Shown: piece by piece, positions 1-9,421 of the stretch
How the letters are laid out: every line of letters starts with the position of its first letter
Position numbering within the stretch: position 1 is the first letter of the stretch
Assembly (NCBI GenBank): GCA_025677815.1
Contig: JAIXMP010000005.1
Location: 806,001-870,000, forward strand
Direction: 5' to 3'
Length of the DNA: 64,000 nt
Source: Phascolomyces articulosus
Taxonomy: Eukaryota; Mucoromycota; Mucoromycetes; Mucorales; Lichtheimiaceae
Notes under the pieces: generated by a model
What the model saw: only the letters and a program-made list of their open reading frames with translations
Databases searched by the model: none
What the model was told of the DNA's origin: nothing
Translations under genes and position numbers: made by a program

Positions 1-13
1 GTAAATGACATAC

Positions 14-953
14 CAAATATGCTGGATTCATAATAGGATTCTCTTGTGGTGACAGAAATACCTTTGCAGCATCTGAATTGATGGATAATTCATGATGTTG
101 TGGTGGTTGGCTAGCAAAATTTTGATCCATTGTTCTTGCCGGTGGTGACGTAGTACATGAATTTCTACCAGTTTCGTTTCCATTATATCCTTGATTTCCA
201 GGAACACTCATGGTCTGATGTAGATTGGCAAACAACTGTGCCGTTGCTAAAAAAAAAAAAAAATAAAAGTAGGTAATGATAATATTAAGATAAACTCAAA
301 TTTCAAAATGTTTTCACAGGATATAAACTTACGTAATACGTTAGGCATAATTCTTTTCTTAGGCTGGGCATATTTCGCTGTAGAGGGAGGAACTGTAGTG
401 TGTGACATGAACACTGTTATGTATATAAGAGAGAAAGTTATTACTTGTTAGTATGATGGTGTAATCTACTAATAATTGGACATATAACTACCTTGTTGTT
501 GTCGTTGGTGCTGATGTGTGGCAACACGTGATGATCCAAGTGTTGTAAATCCACTGTTGGCACTTTTATTACTTGGAAAGTTTGAATTATAAATTTGATG
601 TCCCGCCGGAAATTTCGAACTGCAGGTTAGCGAGAGATTTTTCCTGCTCTCCTCTTGTTTGTCTAACTTTCTATTATGCAACTTCCTCTTTTACCTATTA
701 TCATCTTGTACACTACTAGCTGTTGTTGATTTTCTCGTCAACGTAGTAATATGGTGCTCCCAAGGAATAAAAAGAGCATTTGCATTACTAGGATCTCCAT
801 GCCCAAATACCTGTCTATAGCAACTATTTATTTAATCATAATATGAATGAGTAGAAACAAATATTTATTTTCAGTTCTATTCCTCAAATACATATGACAA
901 AGGAGTAGAAGTTACCTAGTATTGTTAGACATGGTATTCGCATTACATGTCAT
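14..953 (-). CDS. Partial gene, probable paralogue of the zinc-finger gene at 7.4-9.05 kb
   Basis: This minus-strand gene has five visible exons (complement): 916-953, 695-814, 492-619, 333-413 and 14-246. It continues past the window edge, because a GTATGT donor follows position 14. The start is the ATG at 953. Donors and acceptors are canonical and the frame stays open across all junctions, with intron phases 2, 2, 1, 1. The protein is rich in Ser, Thr, Asn and Gln, including a short QQQ run at the end of exon 3. No catalytic domain is seen in the visible part. Exon sizes and phases of the first three exons (38/120/128 bases; 2, 2, 1) match those of the Cys/His-rich gene downstream (41/111/203; 2, 2, 1), and both third exons end in a Gln run, so I infer a tandem paralogue whose zinc-binding C-terminus lies outside the window. 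The identity itself is not recognised. Confidence 0.55.
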
Positions 954-3850
954 TGTTGAGCTATTAATTGTACGTTAGATATATACGATATAGTATAAAA
1001 AAATAAAATAAAATAAAATCAAAAGGTTATATAAACAAACGAAAAGAAAGAGAATCAACGACATTTATATAAAGGACTTGGTATTTCCGATTTATTGGCA
1101 TTAAGGTAACCAGAATGCCAATCGGTTCGGTTGACAAGATCAATTGCCGGATGATCGAGACAAATATGGCGGCTTAGTTGTTATACTTTTTTTTTGGGGG
1201 GGGAGTGGAAGAAATAAGAATGAGGCATTTTATGATTCGCTCTCTAATCATTTTGGGGGGGGGTTGTCCAGAGATTATTTTGGTTACAAATAACCACTCA
1301 TTAGAATGATATTAAAAATTGGGCGCACAGTTTTTGTTTTTGTTTTCTTTTACCTGACAGTGTGTTTTATACACCCAAAAAAACGTCAGATGATAGGTTC
1401 TATCATGTAAAAAAATGCTGATAACTGTCGCCAGCAATTGAAATATTAAGCTTCCCTTCTCTTTTTTTTTTCCACGCCTCTTCGTTATCGTTTTCATCAT
1501 CATTCCCTTCTTTATTTTACAGTATTATCTCATTATATAAAGGTAGAACGCTTTTTAATTATCACCATTCTTAATACATTATCACATAATATAAAAATTA
1601 TATTCCATGAATCTTACAGCTATGAACATGTAATTTAATGTTGTTATTCCTGTTTTAAAAAAACTATTGTGTAAGAAAAAAGAACACATTTCTGTAAAAG
1701 ATAAACAAAAGGTTCCACTTTTTTGTTGATTACACAAAGAGACGATTTCATTATTGTGCAGTATTTCACTTTAATATTCCCTTTTATGTATCGCTTTGAT
1801 ATGACATAAGGATATTTTTATTTAGGAATTAGTGTCTGGATGGATCCGTCTATTTTATTTAGAAAAAACAAACCACGAAACATCAACACATGTACTTCCT
1901 TCTCCTCTTCCTTTTTAATGATATTATTACATGGAATATAATAAACAGGTGGTTAAAGTTGATCCATTTTATCCAGCGCAAAATCCTTGTCTATCTTTTT
2001 TGTTGTTCGTTGGGTGCCGGTATCTTTTTTATTCATTGGTATATGTGGATGATTAGCTAGTTCAATGGAGCGAGAACTTTCTTTCAACTACGTCATCTGC
2101 TTTCCCATATAATATAAATTCTATTCAATTATATAACATCTATAAGAATCATATTTACCAATGTCGCTTATGTTCTATAACATATGTGTTTTTAATTCAC
2201 TAACTATCAATCGAAAATATTGAAAAGTATATACACAACCAAAGTAAATAAGGTGATTCTGGTAGTAACATTTTTCTCTTAGAAAAATTAGATTATTAGG
2301 TTATTTTAATTGTTTAAAGTACATTCTTTGTGAACGTTTGGCTTATTATTGTTGCTTTGCGCTTATTTAGTTCATGACTCGACCACGTAGGAGCTGAAGA
2401 AAACACAACAAACATTTTTATGTATTGTTATTATTTTATGACTTCCATTACGTGAGATGATATTAAAGCTTGACTTTTCGTTGTTTATGCGCCTTGAGGT
2501 TTTACCAATGCAGATCTCAACTCAAACCAGACAATTATAATACACGCATTTTAAATACATCTTTCCCACATATGGTTCAATATGCTTGGAACCTCTTCGA
2601 TTAATTTATCCTCTAGTAACAGCGCAGAGAGCTTTATTAAAGTTGATTGCTGCTACCAAGATATTATATCTTGTTATTATTCCTGTGGTTCTTATTGGTT
2701 CATATTGTAATCGATATAGAAATGTTGAATTATAATAAAATATTTTGATTGTAGGAAAAATTGAAGATGTTTTAAACACTGTTGAATGTGAAATTTAGGT
2801 AAAAAAGGTTTTTTCACAAAGTTCAGAAAATTCTTGATTTTGGGTGGGCCCTTATTTGTTTCATCATCTACAGTTTTTGATTATCACTCATTTTAATCAA
2901 GGAGGTGGATCAGCTTTTTTTTTCATTTTCATTTCACTTAGATTATCAAACCATTATCAAATTTGAACTCAGGTAATTTTTTTTTAGAACGTTGTGTTTT
3001 CCGCAGCCTTACAAAAACAAACAGCTCCTTATTGTCGTCTGACGCATGGGTTATAATTATTGACGTATAATTGGTATATCATCGTATAGGACCTAAACAT
3101 AACTCACTTATATATATATATATATATATAAAGATTCTGGTACTGAAACAACAAGAAAAAAATACCATGGGCTACTGTATGGATGAATTTGAGTATAAAT
3201 AAGACAAGCCATCAGTTCTCTTCATGTAATAATAGTACAACCAATGCTATGGTGATGTATTTACTTTACTTTATTTTTTCGGAGGAGGAGGAGAGATGAT
3301 AAATAAAAGAAGACAGCTCATCTTATGATTTATTATTATTGAGAGTTAGAGTAAAAAATTAAGCTGTAGTTCTAGAAATGTGTTCTCTTTGTTACGTAGA
3401 CGCATATGTATTAAAGTGTAACAAGTGAATAATTAAATTATGAGAAGAGGGGGGAGAAGAAGAAAGGAGACAGATTGTGAAAATGGATTTTGGGGGGGTC
3501 GAGAATAAGGGGTTAGGATGGATGCGTTAAGCATTAAGTTACACAGCAGCATTTATTTTTTAATCCAGGCTCATACCAATGGATGATTAACTACTTTTTT
3601 TTTGACATGTCATATTCGTAAACGATCATGTATCCAGCAAAAGGTAAAAAAAAGACCAGTACTTCGGGATAAAATTAAAAAAATATCTATCACCGAGAAA
3701 AAAAAATAACTACTATCATAGGCTTCATACGGAATTGTACACGGTTTTTAGTGGAATAGAAAAAAATATGTGGTGGTGGAGAAGAAGTGCAAAAACAATA
3801 AAAAAATGGGGAGGAGGGGAGGAACTCCGTATCCTTCCTTCCATCCCTAC
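954..3850. other. Upstream non-coding region with simple repeats
   Basis: There is no convincing coding sequence here. It holds several poly-G tracts next to poly-T (near 1193-1203 and 1254-1262), a perfect 9-bp hairpin (1094-1102 with 1114-1122, 11-base loop) and a TA dinucleotide run near 3109-3130. It probably includes the promoter of the minus-strand gene starting at 953. Confidence 0.5.
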
Positions 3851-3911
3851 TAGGGGGTTTCAATAATCAAATCCCCATTGAATTCCCCAATTTTTCCCCC
3901 GAATTTTCGAC
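3851..3911 (+). repeat. Left terminal inverted repeat of the Harbinger element
   Basis: G-run followed by TTTCA, then blocks of CCCC separated by A/T, ending in AATTTT. It matches the reverse complement of 6692-6752 apart from an insertion of about 16 bases. Confidence 0.7.
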
Positions 3912-4051
3912 AAGTACTGAGATAATTATTCATGAAAATGGTTATAACCTCATATCTATAGCCAGTAAGATACAACTTGTCCCTGAAGCCACTAAATTAA
4001 AGTAGTTTAATTTTTGTTCTCTATACTTCATTACTTTTTTTATTCCTAACA

Positions 4052-5292
4052 ATGCCAAAAGAATCTTCTCGAGCTGCTGTACTAAAGAAAATGAAACAAA
4101 AACTCTGGGAAGCCAGAATGCTAGAGTCCATTACAATGGGTGAGTGTGAACCCAATGAAGAAAGAAAAAGGTTGTTGCGTGACATCGGATTTTACTCAGA
4201 TCTTCATCATGAAATCAAAAAGACCCGTTACCTTAACGACAGTTATAAATCAACTACTGGCTTGTCAGAATACAGAAAGAAGTTTATGGAGTTCGACGAT
4301 AAACATATGCGAAAGGCGATATGTATGAACAAAGATACATTCAAAAAAGTTATAAAAAAATCGAGAACTATCACGAGTTCAAAAAAAATGAAGTTGGGCG
4401 TAAGCAAAAATCTGTAGAAATACAGCTCGCGATTACGCTTGAAAGATTAGCACACGATGGCACCGGATCTTCCTCGAACTTGTTGGCATTTCGTTGGGGT
4501 GTAAGTCCTGGAGCCGTTGTTAAGTATAACGAGCGTGTGATAAATGCACTATGTGAGTTATCATCCAAGTACATCAAATGGCCAGATGAGAAAGAACGAC
4601 GGGATATTGCAGACCGTATATATCAACGAAGTGGCTTTCCGAATTGTGTAGGATTCATCGATGGCACTCATATCCTTTTGAGTCAAAAACCAGCCATTGA
4701 TGGAGACACATATATAAATAGAAAAGGCTCTTTTTCTTATAATGCCCAAATAGTATGCGATGACCGCCGTGTAATCCGTACCATACAAACTGGATGGCCC
4801 GGTGGTAAAAATGATTCTGGCGTATTCAGCCAAATGGATCTTTCTAAAAATCCACATGATTATTTCAAAAAAAAAAATGAATACATCATTGGGGATGGAG
4901 GATATGGTTTGATGAAAACCATGTTAGTTCCTTACAGAGAGAATCAAGTTGGTGGTGACGAAACAAAGAATCAGTTCAATATTGCTTTAGCAAGAACAAG
5001 AGCTGTAAACGAAAACACAATTGGAATACTCAAGAATCGTTGGAGAGTTTTGAAAAACATCCACGAACAAGTGAATCAAAAAGGAGATACTTTGCCAATT
5101 GGTAAACTTGTTATTGCAACAGCTGTTCTTCATAATATGATGATTGAATTCAAGGACCAATGGCCAGAATCAAAAGAAGACAAAATAATAAAACCAAGTA
5201 ATGACATCGTCACGTCAAATGCTGCGACGTGGAGAGACAATATGAAAGACACTGTACTTCAGAATCGCAAAAATATGTCCCTCTCTATATAG
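4052..5292 (+). CDS. PIF/Harbinger transposase (DDE_Tnp_4 type), split by a -1 frame break
   Basis: Transposase that would cut and rejoin the element's ends. It is seen as two overlapping frames: 4052-4417 (ATG start, N-terminal helix-rich region) and a frame covering 4321-5292 that carries the catalytic domain. The second frame has the Harbinger signature GFIDGTHI (first Asp), a later NDSGVFSQ block (second Asp), GDGGYG, and RAVNENTIGILKNRWR ending the DDE fold (Glu). The family-typical junction, a helix running into a basic RKQKSVEIQLA segment, is restored only by moving back one base at a seven-A run (4354-4360). In the upstream frame this run reads A AAA AAA, the classic -1 slippery heptamer. 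Either translation shifts there, or one A was lost by decay or sequencing. Combined product would be about 415 residues, normal for the family. Confidence 0.85.
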
Positions 5293-5463
5293 TTTTTCTT
5301 TGTTACTTGTGCCATTATTCTACTTAATTCAACCATCTCTCATATCTCATACCACTACTAGACTTTTTTTTTTTGAAAAAATAAACGACCAACCACCAAT
5401 AGCTTATACACAAATAAAACTGATATCATGTCAAATTACACAATGTATGGAGAAATAAAAAAT

Positions 5464-6550
5464 CTATTCACTATCGAATAGCTCATCTCTGAACTTCTTA
5501 GTCTCTTGAGGAGAGAGACCTTTTGGTAGGTACGATATTGCAGCGATCATCAGATCATTCTTCATCTTTTTGTTATGCATACGCACCTCATGTTCCCATC
5601 TGAATGCCTTTCTCTTATTCTCGTTCTTGTTTTCCAAATAAACCTTTTCATCCAAATGAAGAAGATCTTTGGTAAAACCTCGAAACGACGACTCGAAACC
5701 TCTTCTCGCTATCTCTACAGCCTTATCCTCATCATCTTCCTCCTCATCATTAGCCTCAACATCTTCATATTCATCTTCTTCGCCTTCTTCATCATCATAT
5801 TCTTCATCAGCACTATTGCTAGTAGTATAAACAGCATCAAAATCTGATGCTTCCAAACCATTTTATGGTTCAGAATAACCGAGAACTTGCTCTTCCTGGG
5901 CTTCTTGTTGTTGTTGTTGTTGTTGTTGTTGTTGCTCTTCGCCTTCTTCAATGTGTTGTTCTTCTTGTGTTGATTGAGGTTGTGGCATCAACAAAGCTGG
6001 ATCACATGCGCTGCGCACAACGAGTCTGCCACTTCCAGCTTCCAAGACTGCTTCGAGTTCGATGTCTTGTCGCTCACCGTACAGCGCGTGCATCCTCTCA
6101 TAAAAAGGACAGATTTCCTCCAGCATATCTGCAAACGTTCTGCTGTCCTCAATGTTGACTCCAGCACCAGATGAACCACGTACATCCTTTGTAAGGTTCC
6201 TTGCCTTAATGTACTTATCTTTATGGTCTCGGAGCCGGCCCTTCACTTGTTCTAAATTCCAAATGATTCCTTTTTTTTTCTTATGCTCCTGCAGACTTTT
6301 GTATCCATGAGCTTTTGTATACTTTTTTAAGGTGCCAGGAATAAATCCTGCAATTTGCCCAGTCACCAACTTAAAGTTATCTTCAGTTTCAAGCCATTCA
6401 ACCATATACTGCAACTGTAATAGCTTTGTATGGCCTTCCGAGGTTATTTTTTTGTTGTTATTTTTTTTGGTGCTTTTTTAATATTTTTTTGTGCTGTTTT
6501 TTTTGCTATAGGCTTTGCTTTTATTGATATTTTGTTTTTTTTGGTGGCAT
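5464..6550 (-). pseudogene. Harbinger second ORF (Myb/SANT-like DNA-binding protein), interrupted
   Basis: Accessory DNA-binding protein of Harbinger elements, which in known members helps import the transposase to the nucleus and bind the ends. The clean central part (5863-6414) has a tryptophan-rich helical region starting around MVEWLETEDNF, like the trihelix/Myb-SANT-like fold, then a Gln tract of about ten residues. An in-frame TAA at 5863-5865 separates it from a further 131 codons in the same frame (5464-5862), which hold an Asp/Glu-rich stretch and a charged helix with MHNKKMKNDLM. Upstream, a Lys-rich N-terminus can start at the ATG at 6550 but needs frame changes at two poly-A runs before joining the main frame. 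The element is therefore probably damaged here. Domain assignment rests on context and general resemblance. Confidence 0.65.
5904..5934. repeat. GTT/CAA trinucleotide run encoding polyglutamine
   Basis: About ten GTT units on the plus strand, read as Gln codons by the minus-strand Harbinger second ORF. Confidence 0.8.
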
Positions 6551-6691
6551 GATTGTTGTAATTGAATGGGATGAAGTCAAAAAAAAGAAGAAAGAAAAAG
6601 GTAAATATAAAGCAACATTCAAAATCCCCATTAAAATTCCCAATTTTAAAAATTGACATGAAATCCCCGGAAAACATTGGTCCAAAACTCC

Positions 6692-6752
6692 CAACTCCGG
6701 AAGTGGGGAAAAATTAGGGGGAAAAATTGGGGAATTTAAATGAAACCCCATA
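6692..6752 (-). repeat. Right terminal inverted repeat of the Harbinger element
   Basis: Inverted partner of the left terminus. The block AATTCCCCAATTTTTCCCCC is shared exactly on the opposite strand. Confidence 0.7.
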
Positions 6753-7404
6753 CTATTCTGAAACGTAGCACTCTTATGGTTACCCCTTACTTTTATTCCA
6801 AAGAGATAGTTATATTTCAACCATTTATTGTCGCATGACATGATTTGAAGATATGGCACCAAAAAAATGACTCATTGCACTTTGAGAAAACAAGTAAGAA
6901 AAAATTTATTACAATTCATTTTTGATTTATAAAAAAAACATATATTACTGATTAAGTACAACAGAAGGTGAAAAAAAAAATCTTGGGGGTTAAAAATAAT
7001 ATGTAAAAAAAGAATTTGCATTTAGTACATAATCAAATGGAAAGAAAAAGAAAGAATTTGCATATACATATTGAATAATCATGGAAAAAAAGTATACATA
7101 TAAAATCATAATAATGAAATAAATATTCCTCCTCCTTTTTGTTGGAATTCATACAGGATGAAATTGAGCAAATTAGCTCTAGTCCCAATCTTTTTATATA
7201 TTTATCCTGGGTCGCTGTATGTCAATGTTGCTACTGTTTTTGAATTGCATAAGGTGATGTATGTATAATATATCATTTGTTGTTGCTTTGTGCGCATAGA
7301 TAGATTCCAGTATTATATATTATATCGTTTTTTTGTTTTTTGTTTTTTGTTTTTTGTTTTTTGTTTTTTGTTTTTTTTTTGTTTCTATGAAGGGCACAAT
7401 GTTA
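6753..7404. other. Non-coding gap between transposon and zinc-finger gene
   Basis: AT-rich sequence without a supported gene. It should contain the 3' UTR of the minus-strand gene ending at 7405 and includes the T6G heptamer repeat listed separately. Confidence 0.5.
7328..7381. repeat. (TTTTTTG)n minisatellite
   Basis: About seven tandem copies of a T-run plus G unit just downstream of the stop codon of the minus-strand zinc-finger gene. Confidence 0.85.
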
Positions 7405-9051
7405 TTATTGTTGTTCTGTCATGTCGATCCTTGGAGCATGGGTAAATAAATGGTTATAAAATTCATTTTTTCCGTATTCGATATATTGACATTCATGACC
7501 ATTTTGTTTGAATTTACATTGGAATATAAGTGGTTCAAATATTTCAAACATGGTGTCGTCAAGTTCTGGATAAATTTTATCCCCGTTTTCATCGATTTCT
7601 AGTTGAATTTCCTTTCGATCGCAATATTTTATCCAACATTCGTTAAGATGTTCCATGACTGTATCCAATCGACTAGCAGATCGTATCATGTCATTTTCTT
7701 TTTTGTTCATATGCATGTAGCATTTGAATTCATATCGACCTTCACAGTGAACTTGGAATATGTGCCTCCAAACGAGATCACAATTTTTTGAGCACTCATG
7801 AGAACATCCTTCAAAAAAACATTTTCGTTTCTGTCGTGTTCTGGGTGAAGACACTCTTTCCTCGTCGGTTTCGTCAAGAGCTTCCCCCTGTGTTACTGGT
7901 GATGCACTTCCGCTAACGGTTTGCTGAACAATGGAGTAAACTTGATTTTGATCCACTGGTAATAATGATAAATTCATATGGGAATAAGTCATCTCTGTTT
8001 GGTCTTGATTTGTGAAGAAGGATCCAGGGTAAGTAATGGTACTTTGATCTGCTTCAACCATGAAATCCGTAGTATTATTAGCGGAGACACTCGACATCCT
8101 GTCATCGCAGCATTCTGGCGGAGGAGTGGGATATTTGTATGGTGATGAATGTTGGTTAACACCTGGTATGGCTAGCGAAAGTTCTGTGGGTAAAAAATTT
8201 TGTTGGTGTTGCTGTTGTTGTTGGCTAGAAGGGTAATGATAATATGTCATTGTTGAAATGGCGGAATTTGAATTTCGAGAAACGTGATATTCATTATTGT
8301 TTTGGTTATTGTAAAAGATATCCATGGTCTGGTATTGATTTCCAGACAGTGATGCCAATCCTGAAAAAAAAATGCATATAATATTACCGATTTGTACAAA
8401 TTACAAATATGGCGATATATATGAGATTTTTATGTATAATAAATGCTGAATAGCTAAATGATGATACTAGGATATAATAAAAAATAGGGAAGAATACCTT
8501 GTTGCTGATGAGTATCAACAAAAGTTCCAGCGGTTGCTGCTGTAGTTTCAATACAAGAATCTCGAACATAATAAAATGTTAATAGTGAATCGGAACCTAC
8601 ATCGTTTAGAGAGTTTGGAAAACGAGAGAAGGGTTTTGTGTTTTCTTCAGAAACCAAAGTCGCCCCATTATAATATTCAAGTGATTTCCCCCAAAGAAAA
8701 CTAAAACGAAGATGCAAAACAGCAAGTTAATCTGAAAAGTTCACAATTAACTTCTCATCTGTCATACCTAAAATCAGATTGTACATCACCAATTGTTCCT
8801 GGTTGGCTTGTCAACATTGCATGGTTCCATGTATCAGCAGCGCTGGAAGGAGTAAAAATTGCCTGGTCGGGTAAATGCCTATAATCACTATAATGTTTTA
8901 ACCGTGAAGAATGGATATAACGTAAATAATAGTAATATATTATATTGTAGATGTAAAACACAAGAAAAAAATCATATAATATATACATATTCTTGGAAGT
9001 GAAAATATACCTCGAGGTTAAAATATCAGAACAAGAATGATGATTCATCAT
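7405..9051 (-). CDS. Cys/His-rich (C2H2-like) putative transcription factor
   Basis: Exons (complement): 9011-9051, 8768-8878, 8498-8700 and 7405-8360. They sum to 1311 bases, a 436-residue protein. The start is the tandem ATG at 9051. The N-terminal two thirds are low-complexity Asn/Gln/Ser-rich. The C-terminus carries a zinc-binding-looking block: KRKCFFEGCSHECSKNC followed by RHIFQVHC, then further Cys and His around CYMHMNKKEND and HLNECWIKYC, and a final CKFKQNGHEC with FYNHLFTH. The last segment is C-x8-C-x11-H-x4-H, a loose C2H2 finger; it is basic just before the first Cys. I infer a nuclear DNA-binding protein. It is not a standard C2H2 array and the family is not recognised. Its gene structure matches the partial gene at 14-953. 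The open frame is uninterrupted, so it appears intact. Confidence 0.75.
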
Positions 9052-9064
9052 TTAATAGATATAA

Positions 9065-9098
<34 letters not shown>
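9065..9098. repeat. (AAT)n microsatellite in the 5' flank
   Basis: About eleven AAT units directly upstream of the zinc-finger gene start codon. Confidence 0.85.
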
Positions 9099-9100
<2 letters not shown>

Positions 9101-9240
9101 GATGGATTATATGTATGTATATATAAAAGAAAAAGTAAAGAAAGAGAAGAAAAAGAAAGCAATGATTATTATCGTTACGGTTTTATATCTGGTTTTATAT
9201 TTTCAACGGATTATCAGCAATATTAGAGGGTTTAGGAGGA

Positions 9241-9421
9241 AAAGAGGGAAAAAAGAGTACGAAAGAGGGGGGGAAAGAAGAGTATGAACATCTCCCGCCA
9301 TTATCATGAATACTAATAATAATAATAATAATAATAATAAAAAGAGGGGAAAAGAGTACAAAAGAGGGGGGGAGAAAGAAGGGTATGAACATCGCCCGCC
9401 ACTACCATGAATACTAATTAT
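9241..9421. repeat. Tandem duplication, two ~80-base units 100 bases apart
   Basis: 9241-9320 and 9341-9421 share the same order of blocks: purine run, AGAGTAC, AAAGAGGGGG, GTATGAACATC, CCCGCCA, CATGAATACTAAT. They differ by scattered substitutions. The spacer is an AAT microsatellite, which may have helped the duplication arise. Confidence 0.8.

Larger units (their letters stand above)
3851..6752. mobile_element. PIF/Harbinger-type DNA transposon, about 2.9 kb
   Basis: The element is bounded by imperfect terminal inverted repeats. The left end at 3851 starts TAGGGGGTTTCA and the right end, read inward from 6752, starts TATGGGGTTTCA; both then share AATTCCCCAATTTTTCCCCC, with about 16 extra bases in the left arm. 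It carries a plus-strand DDE transposase and a minus-strand Myb/SANT-like ORF in convergent arrangement, the two-gene set typical of PIF/Harbinger elements. Possible target-site duplications (CTA or ACTA) flank it, but the exact ends are ambiguous by a base or two. Both genes carry frame breaks, so this copy may be inactive unless frameshifting or sequence error explains them. Confidence 0.85.

Noticed and set aside
1094..1122. Perfect 9-bp hairpin resembling a structured RNA
   Set aside because: Too short and isolated to support an RNA gene; such hairpins are expected by chance in this much sequence.
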